DNA of 36,961 nt, taken from positions 4,481,609 through 4,518,569 of the forward strand of contig BFEA01000024.1 of assembly GCA_003427395.1 (NCBI GenBank). The letters run 5' to 3'. A program made the translations under genes and the position numbers. Positions within the stretch are counted from its first letter, which is position 1. Each line of letters opens with the position of its first letter. This document shows, in pieces, positions 9,476 through 19,860 of this stretch. Origin of the DNA: Chara braunii. Lineage: Eukaryota; Streptophyta; Charophyceae; Charales; Characeae. The notes beneath the pieces were generated by a model, which saw only the letters and a list, made by a program, of their open reading frames with translations, did not search any database and had not been told where the DNA came from.

Positions 9476-10680
9476 CTGGTCATCAGCTACGGGAACACCT
9501 TGAAAACTATGCCCAATTAAATGACGTTTATAGTAGCAAGGGTCAAAACCACAAGCTCTGCCACAACGATGCAACATCTCTGAGATGTAACTGTTTGCAC
9601 ACATTCATGGCGACCACCGTGCATGTGCACACACAGAGGTGTACACCCACCCACACACAAGATGTAGGCTCTACAAAGTCCTCTCCTCCACAATGAGCCA
9701 CATCACGTTGCTCATGAAAGTTTGTTCCTGTCAGATCCATATTATGTGCCTGATTGAAACGAGATCCAACATGGCATCCACACGTTCCCATACACATGCA
9801 ATGACAAGTGACCTTGGGAGGGAGCAATCCACACCATACCGGATGATAAGAATACACAGCGGAAGCACACAATTCTAACTACCATCTCTCCCCAAGTCAA
9901 TCAACAGCACGAATTTCCAAGGATCCCAACCACGTTATCAACACCCATGGACCAATTATTCACAAGGTTTCATCGAAGTTACTCCCTCTTCCTCAAGCTC
10001 TAGCTATGGTGCTTGCAAGCACCAAACCTATCAAGCCCGTCAATCGCCACACACCCTTCTAAATCCAACACCCCTCTCTGCACCACTCAAGAGGCCCCAG
10101 CTATGGCCGCAGCTATGGCCGCCAGCGGCATGTGGAGAAGATGCCCTGCGTATATGCTCACAATAGTGCAGCAGGGAAGCAACGCGACCTCCACCCAGAC
10201 TGTGAGAAGAAAAGCCACGAATCCGTTGGTCTCTGCCTACTTCTACCTGACTTCCCTAGACCTACAACACAACAGCCACCTACAGACCTATCTGACCGTC
10301 CAAACAGCAACGTCTACGGCCAAACAATCAAGATCTACCTACATGCATCTAGATGGAAACCTAGACTAAGGGGACCCAAGGCTAGGACACACAAAAGAAA
10401 GACCTACGGGCCTACCAGTTTCCAGTGGGGCAGAAAAGGACAAAACAACAAGCCTGAAAGGCCTAAGACAACGAAGTAGAGACTACTAGCAACAGGTTGA
10501 AGGTCCAAGCACAAGAAAGCCCAAAAACAGTCAAAAAACACAAACAGAATACAGGTCACGGGATCAAGTCCTGCAAGGCCCAAAACAAGGAAAGAGAAAA
10601 CACAGTTAGTGTACAGTCCCACTGGGATACTGCGATTTATTGCATCCACATGCCATGACAACCAGCACGGTGGGAGAATA
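9476..10680. other. Intergenic sequence, no gene seen
   Basis: Small open frames (for example 10013-10369 plus, 9543-9872 minus) have no recognisable domain and no supporting context. It contains the tandem GCTATGGCCGCA pair at 10100-10118. Nothing else supported. Confidence 0.45.
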
Positions 10681-11230
10681 GGAAGTGCAGATCAGGGTGT
10701 CAATTTTTTTGTGCAAATCTAGGAAGAAATTCCGTGCACTCGGGCACCCAAGTCATGCCCGGACACACACCAAGCCGCCCAGGCGCCGGGCCGGGCAGAA
10801 CCCCCAGTGCGCTCCTTGACAGCCCAAGCACAAAAACGAAAAAAAAAATTAAAAAAAAAAAAATTGGTAAAAAGTACTAAAAACATATGACGTGCAATGC
10901 AAACAACTTCCGGCTGAGGGTCGCCTCAGAGTTCCATATTGAATCGAAGATAAACAGAAAAATAAGAAAAATGCACTGAGCCACCCCTCTCCAAACCACT
11001 TTAAGCCCCTTTAACGGCCCATTTATACACACCCCCGCCCCCCTTGCCCCCCCCCAATGGACAACACTGAAAAACAAAAATAAAAGTCCAGATTTAGGCT
11101 GCTTTAGGTGAGCGCGGAAACACCCCACACTGAAAACGAAAAAAATCCCAGGCTTTTGCACACCAGGGTGGCCTGGGCAGGAGGACCCCAGGCGAGTTGC
11201 CCGGCCACCCGGTCAGGTGTGGCAATCTTC
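10681..11230. repeat. Low-complexity block with GC-rich ends and poly-A core
   Basis: GC-rich stretches near 10741-10810 and 11163-11220 (CCGGGC-type words) bracket an A-rich interior (10830-10865). The layout resembles the DNA transposon at 27178-28003, but I could not align terminal inverted repeats or find a target duplication, so it stays an unclassified repeat. Confidence 0.3.
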
Positions 11231-12048
11231 GTAAGTCATTTAATGAAAAACTGAAATGGTGGTGCCATGTGACCTCCATTGGCAGATGTACACCTCCATA
11301 ACCACATAAGAATCCCGCCTTTATGAAACGGTTGACCAAGGGTTTGGGGGAGCATGCAAAAGAGAGTGGAGAAGCAGTGATGAAATGCACCTCTGGGTCC
11401 TTTGGTATCAGGTCTACATCCACTACTACCGGGGGCCGCCCACGGCATCGTAGCTCACTGTACAGATGGCACAGCTCTGGAAGGGAACTTTCTGCCAATG
11501 TTACTGGGACAACCTTTTCAAAGGAAGGCTGCACAGAGCACAGCACAGAAAACAGAAAACAGGAAATAATACCGAAATATCAATGAAGACCCCATCGATC
11601 GAATGAACTCCCCCCCTCCCTAACCATTAAAGATCAACGAATAAATGAAGAATATAAGAGCTGCAAGCAAATTATAAACAAATTACAACTCGACAGCTGA
11701 GCAAGTGACAAACCTGCTGCCGAACAAAAAGACAGAGGAGAACCCCCTCTGGAGGATTCAAAAGTCAAGGCCAGAAAACAGGGCTCTAAAAAATTAGCCC
11801 ATTTGCCAAATCCTCAACATTTCTTCATGTATATCATTAACAAGAAAGAGAAAAAAAAGGCAAAAAGATGTCAGAAAGGTAATGAAGAGCAGGATAGTCA
11901 TGCGCTCATCGTGCAAGCAATAACATAGAAAAACTTTCACATTTTTATTTCCATAATACTTCGGCAATGAACCCAGACAAATGAGAACCTCATGAATGTC
12001 AAAATACACGTCTGACTCAGCGCAGCATTAATGTCTCCAAAAATCGTT
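11231..12048. other. Intergenic sequence, no gene seen
   Basis: A/T-rich in its right half. Open frames at 11323-11586 (plus) and 11094-11546 (minus) overlap each other on opposite strands and show no motif. Confidence 0.45.
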
Positions 12049-12580
12049 TACAATAACCCGCTCAAATATGCCTATGTCGTTGGCCAAGGGGGCCACGTGC
12101 AGGCCTCGTGCAGGCCACGAGACGACCCTAAGGCCCTGCGTCCGACCATGGGGAACAGAACCCCTGAAATGTGGCTTCAGAGGCCCTGCGCCCGACAGTT
12201 GACTGAAGTAAACTCTAAGTCGGAATATCGAGGTTCGGGTCAAAGTCTTCACGGACCCAGTCCAGGCCACCGATCAGACACACACACTTGGATGTACCCA
12301 GGTATCCAGGCAGCATTCGGTCCATGTGGAAGTCTGCAACTGTACGAGATCCAGGCCGTCAGCTGCGAGGCAATCTCGGCCTCCGTACGTGAGAGACCAG
12401 AGCCTGGTCAACGGCGTCAACACTATTTATTGACCCAGCCCCTCGGAGTCAACATTCAGTCTTGCCTTGCTGCTTGACGCTGGCTTGACGCTCGCTGGAC
12501 GCTGGCAAGATGCTGGCAAGACGCTGGCTCTATGCTGGCATTGTGCAACGACGAAGTGAGACTGCTGCTTTGCGTGCTGG
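12049..12580 (+). repeat. Dispersed repeat B1, possible U3 of the E2 5' LTR
   Basis: This block matches 22332-22853 over about 520 bp, from CAATAACCCGCTCAAATATG to CTGCTTTGC. It contains a TATTTAT (12424-12430) and ends in a run of short GACGCTGGC-like repeats (12475-12540). B2 begins with TG directly after the polypurine-like end of E2, as a 3' LTR would, and B1 lies upstream of E2. This suggests B is the left part of the E2 LTR. Against this, B1 is 2.1 kb from the E2 PBS. Confidence 0.5.
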
Positions 12581-13410
12581 CGGCTCTCTGCTTCTGGCAC
12601 CAGCTGTCTTCTTAGATGCTGACGTGGCACTTGCCACACTGTCTTTGGCATTGCTGACGTGGCGTATAGGGAGATCAGGATCTGTGGGATTGGTTGAGTG
12701 AGAGACCGGGAAACTTACCTGTTGATGCTGTCGACATTGCGCACTGCAGAGACGTCTTCATGGGAGATCTCCACCTATGGGGCGCTATGTTGTGATCAGA
12801 TCTCGTCAGGCTCATTTCTGGGACAGTGTTTGCTGATGTGGATGTGTGATTGGATTCACACTGCAAGCCTACCAGTCCCTGTTACAGAGTTCCCAATTAT
12901 TGCAGTCCGCAGGCCCTACTAGTAGTTAAATCTTAGGATCTGTAGGTCTGTAGGAACAGTAACTGTAGGATCATGCCAGTCCCCAAAGGTCCAGTTTTTG
13001 CAGCAGCCTCACAAGAAAAGTGAGAACCTTCCCAAAATAGCAACTTGGCAGGGCAGAGGCAAAAGAAGGCCGGTACCAATCGAAGCAGGCAGGCCCAGCC
13101 CACGAAAACAATATGTTTTGGGCTACAATACCAGACAGAGGCAGTTGTTCATTTCACAAATTTGTGGAGCACTGTTGGAGCTGTGCGAACTAGCGACCTG
13201 GACGAAGAAGTGCGCTGAAGGGAGAAGATGCCCAGTGCCCTGGCTGAAGGAGACATCCATAGCCAGGAGGGGGAGAAGCAGACTTGGCGGCCATCGCCAC
13301 CTGATGTTGAGAGAGACATGCTGCAGTAGCATTCAGGGTACATCTAGGACGTAGACGAAGGAGAGAGAACAGAAAGGGAGAGCAACGAGGGTGAACAGTG
13401 CAGAGACGGA
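12581..13410. other. Non-coding stretch after repeat B1
   Basis: No recognisable gene. Two TGACGTGGCR decamers stand 35 bp apart (12620 and 12655), matching the array at 14906-15357, with a weaker TGATGTGGAT at 12833. If E2's LTR begins at B1, this is the interior of that LTR. Confidence 0.4.
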
Positions 13411-13413
13411 AAA

Positions 13414-13418
<5 letters not shown>

Positions 13419-13503
<85 letters not shown>

Positions 13504-13517
13504 NNNNNNNNNNNNNN

Positions 13518-13562
<45 letters not shown>
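13419..13562. repeat. (GA)n microsatellite with an assembly gap
   Basis: GA dinucleotides run on both sides of 14 N bases (13504-13517). The true length is unknown. An ORF across it is an artefact of the repeat. Confidence 0.97.
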
Positions 13563-13565
<3 letters not shown>

Positions 13566-13985
13566 AGAAAAGCAGCGGATCGGACAGGGGATAGTCAGGA
13601 TCGGAGTTGGGGGTTGTTTCGGCAGTTGCTACTGTCGAATTCCGGATTTTTCAATTGTATATTATTGTATCTGAGTGGAACTTCGAATTTGCCCTGTTCA
13701 TGGCCATATCTCAAGCTCATGTGAGCTTTATTTAATTGCTCTCAATTGCATGTTGCTTTGCAAGTGAAATAGTGTCAGGATCTTTGCATGTGGGAGACGC
13801 CCGGAGGAGAAGTGGGGATCAAGGGGGTTTGTCTACGTGGACATTGATGGATACTTTCCATACTTGCAACCGCACGAGCCGCACATCAGTGCGGAGCTCC
13901 GTGCGGGCAGTGCCTGTGAGGAATCGCGCAGGTTTTTTATTTTTATTATTATTATCTTTTTTGGGGAGGGGGGACGGGGGGGCGT
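13563..13985. other. Intergenic or LTR-internal sequence, no gene seen
   Basis: No recognised motif or repeat copy in the window. A tract of T/A at 13930-13960 precedes the GGA region. Confidence 0.4.
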
Positions 13986-14373
13986 ATGACAGGAAGATGG
14001 GGATATGGNGAGGAGAGGGGGATATGGAGAGGAGGAGGAGGATGTGGACAAGGAGGACGACGAGGAGGAGTCAAGATGGAGGAGGAGAAGAGATGGACAG
14101 AGGGAAAAGAGGAAGGGCAAGAGGAGGAGGACGAGTGGGAGTAGGAGGAGACATGGGCGGCCAGGAAGGGGAGGACACGAGGAAAGGGAGGACACGAGGA
14201 AGGGAAGGAGACGAGGAGGCATGGAAGATGAGGAAGCGCGAGGAGGAGGAGGAGACAAGGAGGATGAGGAAAGGCAGGAGGAGGAGGATGAACAGGAGGA
14301 GGACGAGTCGGAGACAAAAAGGAGGAAGGAAGAGACGTGGAGGATGAGGAAGGGGAGGAGGAGCAAGGTGAGG
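13986..14373 (+). repeat. 390-bp GGA/GAGGA purine tract
   Basis: Nearly uninterrupted purines on the plus strand, with the degenerate unit GAGGA, and one N at 14009. Long open frames in several phases on both strands (Arg/Glu/Gly-rich or Ser/Pro-rich) follow from composition and are not genes. It could form triplex or G-rich structures. Confidence 0.9.
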
Positions 14374-14733
14374 CAGCACTCCTGTTAATTTTTTTTTCAT
14401 CCCGCTTATAATTTTGGCGGGGGGCCTCAAATGCACCGTTTCAACCCCGGCCTTCTTTTTTTTTTCTGACGGGGGTGACTGGTCATTTCCCTCACACGTC
14501 GTGCGCCGCACAGGATCGGTTGGGCGAGCGCGCCGCACGACGTGCGCTTGCAAGTATGATACTTTCTATTCCACCCTCTTAAGTCTATTCTCCCTCTTTC
14601 CTGCTTCATCCTATGGTTACGAGACATTGTATCACAGATCGCATTTCATGATTATAGGAGACATTTATCAGCGCTGAGCTATCTTGTTTTTCGACACTTG
14701 ACGAGTTTCCTCCTGACTGGGTTCATTACCATT
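14374..14733 (+). other. Sequence ending at the E2 PBS, probable right end of the 5' LTR
   Basis: By position, the end of the E2 5' LTR must fall at about 14730 (..TTCATTACCA). No second copy of this stretch is visible downstream of E2, so the LTR boundaries remain unproven. Confidence 0.4.
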
Positions 14734-14745
14734 TGGTATCAGAGT
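14734..14745 (+). other. Primer-binding site of E2
   Basis: TGGTATCAGAGT matches 11 of 12 bases of the standard plant PBS complementary to the 3' end of initiator tRNA-Met. It fixes the start of the E2 internal region and the plus orientation, which agrees with gag-pol downstream. Confidence 0.85.
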
Positions 14746-15832
14746 TTACCTTCTTCGTCGCGATCTTCTGTTGCGCGTCATGACTCGCCGAGGTAAGTAC
14801 GGGGTGGGGTGCCGTGCAGATTGAATCGAGTCTATAGACGCACGCGATTATAATCGTGGTCTGGAGACATTGACACGCGCGCGCACACCTACCCGCTGAA
14901 GATGATGACGTGGACATGAGAAGACGACGGCGACATTGCTGACGTGGCACATTGTTGATGAGGTGGCAATCGAAGGCCAGTGGAAAGCATCGTTGGCTGT
15001 GGTGCTGATGTGGCGCTGGACAATCGTGAGAGGGAGAGAGTGGGGAAAGGAGATTGCTGACGTGGCATTGGGAGCGCTGCGTACATGGCAAGGTGCGGGG
15101 GTGCTGACGTGGCATCCAAGCGTCAGTGGGTTATTGTCTAACGTGGCACTTACCTCTGTCGCGACTCACCTGCTGACGTGGCGCTTCCATACTTCAGCGG
15201 TATCTTCGATCTGACATGGCATACCAGTGACAAACGAGTTGGCAGATAGTGCGCTGCTGACATGGCATACCTGTTGGCGGCCTTGCTGGCCATTGACGCT
15301 GATGTGGCATCCTCCGTGGAGGTACTGTGTTAGTCTGACAAGGGGTGACACGTGGCAGGAAGCGCGCGCTGCCACTTTCTGAAGATTGGTGAGGGATTGA
15401 TACTTGCACTTGAGGATGCTAGCGGGGGGTACAGCATCACAAAAAGGCTGTAGTGCGACGCGTCGGCCCTTGTGCCTGGATGCATTGGCATTCGCAGAAA
15501 GACAGTCGAAGAGGATGAGAATCATGAGATGCTGACATATTGATTGATTGTTGTTTTGTTGGCTGACTCTACTCACCATGGGCTGTTCTGTGGATGTCTG
15601 CTACTAACCAACTGTGCTGTTTGTCTTGATCACACTGGCCGTGGCTGCAGTTCCTGTACACTCAGATGATAAAATAGAAGAATCTGAACCTCCATATTCT
15701 TTTATTTTTCTTTGGCGTAGGAAAGAAATTGCAATGAGGCCGTGGAAGTTGCTGTTGTCTTTTTAAGTTTATTGTGCGGCGAACTCATTTGTCAGAATGG
15801 CTTTTGTATGAAACTGTCTGCGTGCGTCCATC
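14746..15832 (+). other. E2 leader with ATG and splice donor
   Basis: A short ATG ORF starts at 14780 (MTRRGKYG) and runs straight into CGAG|GTAAGTA, a consensus 5' splice site at 14793. The gag frames begin more than 1 kb later. A leader intron that would place a few N-terminal codons ahead of gag is possible. TTTCTTTGGCGTAG (up to 15720) is one candidate acceptor, but it does not give an open joined frame in this copy. The region also carries the TGACGTGGCA array listed next. Confidence 0.4.
14906..15357 (+). repeat. Array of 12 TGACGTGGCA-like decamers
   Basis: Close variants start at 14906, 14940, 14959, 15006, 15058, 15105, 15139, 15174, 15212, 15258, 15300 and 15346, all on one strand. 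Spacing is mostly 34-52 bp. The intervening sequences do not resemble each other, so this is not an ordinary tandem repeat. The unit contains ACGTGGC, the core of plant ABRE/G-box-like bZIP sites (established knowledge). Regulatory use is inference. Confidence 0.75.
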
Positions 15833-15869
15833 TTGACCCGTTTCATTCCCTTTCTTTTCTGCAACATCT

Positions 15870-15928
15870 CTATCACGTTCTTTGCTGATGAGGAGACCAT
15901 CCCTATCACGTTCTTTGCTGATGAGGAG
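15870..15928 (+). repeat. 33-bp tandem duplication at the gag N-terminus
   Basis: CTATCACGTTCTTTGCTGAT followed by GAGGAG occurs at 15870 and again at 15903. It keeps frame and would duplicate ITFFADEE. Each copy has a pyrimidine-rich run followed by GATGAG, which could resemble splice-acceptor context. Confidence 0.85.
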
Positions 15929-17209
15929 GTGGCGGTGATGAGAACCCAAGTCCAAATCGAAGAACGACGACAGCAAATCCTGAACCGTCTTCACACATTG
16001 CTCCAAGAAGTACAAGACGCTGGCCCGCAGGCTGGGCAGCATGAAAGCAGCCTGTTCGATCTACGTGCAGCAGACGACGATCTGAAACAGGCTGAAACTG
16101 CTGCTCAGATGATGGAAGTCAGCAGAAGGGTGCAACAACTGATTGATCAAGCACGGATGGCACTTGATCACTTTGTTGCCGAGCAATTTGCGAAGATAAC
16201 CGGAGGACAAGAGGCTAAAGAAGAAAAGAAGGCTGAAGCATCTGAGAGGAAAGAAGAACCGACAGAAGAGATTATGGATGACACTATCAAACAACTTCAA
16301 GCTGCATTGGATGCGGAATTGAAAAAGAAAGAAGCCTATCAAAGAGAGAAGAGAAAACGAAGAACAGGCAAAGAAAGTAGAAGAAATTAGGCAAAAGTTT
16401 AATGCAGAAGGTTCAGTAGTTGACTTGGCAACCGTCTTGCACAACATGATGATGGCTTACCTTGCACACTTAGACATAAAAATTGGCAATGTCACCGCTG
16501 AACTGCACACGGTGACAAGACTGGTGAAGGGGAAAAACAAAATGGTGCATGAGGAGGAGAAAGAACAAAAGAAACCCCAGGAGAAGTTAATGCAAGACGT
16601 GGTGCTAAGAAGATGCCAGAGAAAGTTGAGACGTCTGGAAAAGAACCTGAAGAACTGGCAAAGAAATAAGAACCTACCACGAAGGAAGTCGCGAAGAAGA
16701 AAGAAGGGGACCGCCCCAAGAAAAAGGAGAAAGTTCAAATGAAACTTCCTTTTACGTATAACGGTAAGCGAGGGGAACATTTGTTATTACGGATATCAGA
16801 GATACAAACATACTGCAGCACCACTCGTGTTGAGGCTGAAAGCAAAGTTGCGTTTTCGACCTCTTGTCTTCGCGAAGTCGCCAAGGGGTGAGTACTATCT
16901 GAGGCTAGCGCTGCTGGGGGCTTTGAGGATATTGGTTAGTGGGCCACGACTATGACCTTGGAGTTTCTCCATAAAATCAAGGAGAGATTCCTCGACAAGA
17001 GGATTGCCGATAAGGCATTTGCTGAGCTCACAACCATTAGTCAAAAGCGTTGGACAACCGTGGATACCTTGTTGCACGAAGTGGATCGCTTGTTGCAGGT
17101 ACCTGGTTTGAACCTGCAGGACAACCAGGTCCTATACATCTACTCTCGTGCGTTGCCCGAGCCCACCCGTGGACAGCTCGTGACCGAGACGAAATCCGGT
17201 AAGTATAAT

Positions 17210-17318
17210 TATAGATAGTTTCGAGAACTCGCGCTCCAAGGGAGCAGATAACTGCACATGTGCTTATAGATAATTTGGAGAACTCGCACTCCAAAGGGAG
17301 CAGATAAATGCACATGTG
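17210..17318 (+). repeat. 55-bp tandem duplication in E2 gag
   Basis: The stretch from TATAGATA through GAGAACTCGC to GCACATGTG occurs twice (about 17210-17263 and 17265-17318) with a few differences. It lies between the capsid part and the zinc knuckle and contributes to the loss of frame. Confidence 0.85.
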
Positions 17319-17794
17319 AAGGGAACCTATGGGTCAGTTGTACGAAGTGGACCATCTAGTGGGTATGGAATGGTAAGCGAGTCCTATGGCGGCAGAAGCG
17401 ACAGAACCACACCCTTGTCGTCTTCAATGATGACACAATTGAGAAGATTCCTCTCGATGAGGCCGAGGGTGGAGTAAGCAATGGCACTGAGTCGGGAAAG
17501 GGTGACGTGACTGTCATGGTGGCCAACAAGGGTGGCACCAACTCAGGCGGATACGGTAAGAAGAAGAGACCACGCTCCTTCCCATAGCATCCTGGCATTG
17601 CAGCCGGAAGGCCCTCGGAGAACATGAATCTTACTAGGGAATAATAACAGTAGCGATATGACCAATCGGCAGTGTCTCAAGTGTGGCATTGCAGGGCACA
17701 TTATTGCCTGGTGCCCTCTCATCCGTAACCCAAAAGATAGCGGCCAGTAGGAGTAGCGTCTGGTCCTACGGAGTTAGAGTTAGTTGAAGGTAAG

Positions 17795-18300
17795 GTGCCT
17801 ATAACCCCTTTCAACCCCCCGATGCACATGGCAGAGGATGGCTCTTCTTCTGCCCATCGCTCAGAACACCCTAAGATTGTTTTGTGTTCTGTCTCCCTGA
17901 ATGATACCCTTGATGGACTTGGAAATGAACTAATTGCTTTGAGAAATTTGTGGGCTAAGAAAGCGAAGTCTAAGGGTGAATTGATTATTGTTGATGTTGA
18001 CATTGCAAATACACGAGTAGGTGCTTTGTTAGATCATGGGTCAACACGGTCCTACATTTCGGAAAAGGCAATTAAGAAATTGCATCTCGAAATGTGTGTG
18101 CATGACCTACTACGACCTATCAGGTCTGTGCTTGCGGATAAAAGCACGACTACTGTCCCTCAATATGTTAGTCGTGTGAAATAGTATTTTCGAACGAAGG
18201 AAGGTAAACCATTATTGCATCAAGTAACCTTCCTCGTTGAGAAGAATTTACCCTTTGACTTGATTCTGGGAATGGATTGGCACGAGGAGGTCGACCCAGA
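17795..18300 (+). pseudogene. E2 aspartic protease domain, damaged
   Basis: Retroviral-type protease would cleave Gag-Pol. The ORF 17795-18184 contains VDVDIANTRVGALLDHGSTR, where the catalytic D-[ST]-G triad of the family reads D-H-G. After a stop at 18182-18184 the domain continues as FLVEKNLPFDLILGMDWHEE (from about 18221), the typical ILGMDW C-terminal signature. Substituted active site plus stop indicate inactivity. It sits between the zinc knuckle and RT as in Ty3/gypsy. Confidence 0.8.
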
Positions 18301-19275
18301 AATCAAATTCAACGAAAAGATTATCAACCTTAAACTGTTCCATATGTTTGGTTCTGACTCATCACTGTCTTTCTGTTGTATAAGTCTTCCTACTGTTTGG
18401 AATATGGTCACAAAAAAGAAGTTCGCACAGGATGTAATGATGGCACTCGTAAATCGAGTCGGTGAGTGTTTTTCGTCCTATCCTCCTATAGAAAAACTTA
18501 TAACTACATTTAAGGACTTGCAGATTGAACCTACAGGGATAACTTAACGTGCTATCAAGCACACTATCGAGATCATTCCCGGAAGTAAGATTTTTGAAGG
18601 ACCCATCTATTGAATGTCTCCTAGGGAATTAGAAGAACTAAGGAAACAACTGCGAGAACCTACAGAAAAAGGATGGATTCGACCAAGTTCCTCTCCCTAT
18701 GGTGCTCCCATCTTGTTTGTGCCCAAAAAAGGAAGGAGAACTTCTTTGCATTGATTATCGCGGGTTCAATTCCGTCACTGTGAAAAACGCATAACCTCTT
18801 CCTCGCATTGACGACTTGTTGGATCAGTTGTTGGGATGTAAGTACTTTATAAAGAGTGACATGAAGTCGGGATACCACCAAATCGAGGTGGCACCTGAGG
18901 ATCAACACAAGACATCCTTTTGAACCAGGTATGGTCACTACGAGTTCATGGTTATGCCTTTCGGATTGATTAATGCACCTGCTACTTTTCAAAGGTCTAT
19001 GAATGAACTGTTCCGTTAATGGTTGGATCAGTTCATAGTTGTGTATATCGACGATATCCTTGTGTATACTAAAACACTTGAAGATCATGAGAAACACCTA
19101 CGGATGGTTCTACAAAAGTTGCAAGAAGGCAACTACAAACTAAATCCTAAGAAATCTGAGTTTGCTAAATCTGAGGTATTATACCTTGGACATATAGTAA
19201 ACGAAAAAGGATTAAGACTTAAAGAAGAAAGTAACAACAATTCGGGATTTGCCCAGACCCGGGACTGTCACTAGA
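18301..19275 (+). pseudogene. E2 reverse transcriptase, multiple stops
   Basis: RT copies element RNA to DNA from the tRNA primer. Motifs in order: [15 protein letters not shown] (about 18613), [20 protein letters not shown] (18672), [12 protein letters not shown] (after a frameshift near 18730), [36 protein letters not shown] (18953), and the catalytic YIDD at 19044-19055 in FIVVYIDDILVYTKTLEDH. The thumb includes LNPKKSEFAKSEVLYLGHIV. In-frame stops occur near 18546, 18613, 18792, 18921 and 19018. The catalytic aspartates remain readable, so decay is moderate. Confidence 0.9.
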
Positions 19276-19860
19276 CTCAAATCTTTTATAGGACTTGCTA
19301 GTTACTATAGAAAGTTAGTAAGGAACTTCTCACTGATAGCTGCACCTATGAAAAGACTTCTCAAGAAAGAAAAACTTTGGGTATGGGATAAAGATTACGA
19401 GTCTGCTTTAAAAAGTTAAAACATATGTGAACTCACTACCCTGTCTTGAAAATTGTTGATCCTTCTCTCCCTTTCATTGTCACTATTGATGCTAGTCAGT
19501 ATGGAATTGGGGCACTGCTACAACAAGATGACAACAAGGGATATAGACCCATTGAGTTTATGTCTAAACATGTTCCGTCAGATAAAGTGGCTAACTCCAC
19601 ATGCGAAAGGGAATCGTATGCTCTGATTGTAGTTGTGGACACATGGAAAAACTACTTGGTCGGGAGACATTTCACTGTGTACTCACACCACTCTACCCTG
19701 AAGTGGATAAAAACTCAACCTCGACTCTCCGACATGTAAGTTAGATGGTCTGCATTCATTGACACATTCGACTTTGAACTGAAAACTATTAAAGGAAAGT
19801 CTAAAGTTGTTGCAGATGCTTTGTCCACACGATCTGATTTCTTTGGAGCTATTGTCTCTT
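19276..19860 (+). pseudogene. E2 RNase H domain
   Basis: RNase H removes RNA from the RNA-DNA hybrid. The tether reads SFIGLASYYRKLVRNFSLIA (from about 19282). The main ORF (19446-19739) carries TIDASQYGIGALLQQD (first catalytic Asp), CERESYALI (Glu) and YSHHSTLKWI, where the family usually has T-D-H, so an acidic residue appears lost. The end DALST (ADALS-type motif) lies after a stop at 19737. Stops near 19418 and 19737 break it. Confidence 0.85.

Larger units (their letters stand above)
15833..17715 (+). pseudogene. E2 gag (capsid + CCHC zinc knuckle), decayed
   Basis: Gag would form the virus-like particle and bind element RNA. The N-terminal ORF (15833-16390) is rich in Glu/Gln/Lys and looks coiled-coil (RRVQQLIDQARMALDHFV). 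It is followed, after a frame change, by 16425-16742 (LAHLDIKIGN..., Lys-rich). The next block is capsid-like, 16740-16910 (MKLPFTYNGKRGEHLLLRI) and 16952-17218 (FLHKIKERFLDKRIADKAF). The end holds CLKCGIAGHIIAWC (17673-17714), a perfect C-x2-C-x4-H-x4-C nucleocapsid knuckle. At least three frameshifts and stops near 16388, 16890, 17218 break it. The exact start is uncertain because of the possible leader intron. Confidence 0.75.

Noticed and set aside
10013-10479. Two overlapping ORFs of about 115 codons
   Set aside because: No recognisable domain, no consistent codon pattern, no neighbouring gene structure.
10681-11230. DNA transposon related to 27178-28003
   Set aside because: GC-rich ends look similar in style, but I could not pair terminal inverted repeats or find a target duplication.
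13398-13724. RERERE-type ORF
   Set aside because: It is a translation of the GA microsatellite and crosses an N gap.
13736-14553. Long ORFs on both strands, up to 203 codons
   Set aside because: They lie in the GGA purine tract and open in several frames because of composition; the peptides are low-complexity Arg/Glu/Gly or Ser/Pro.
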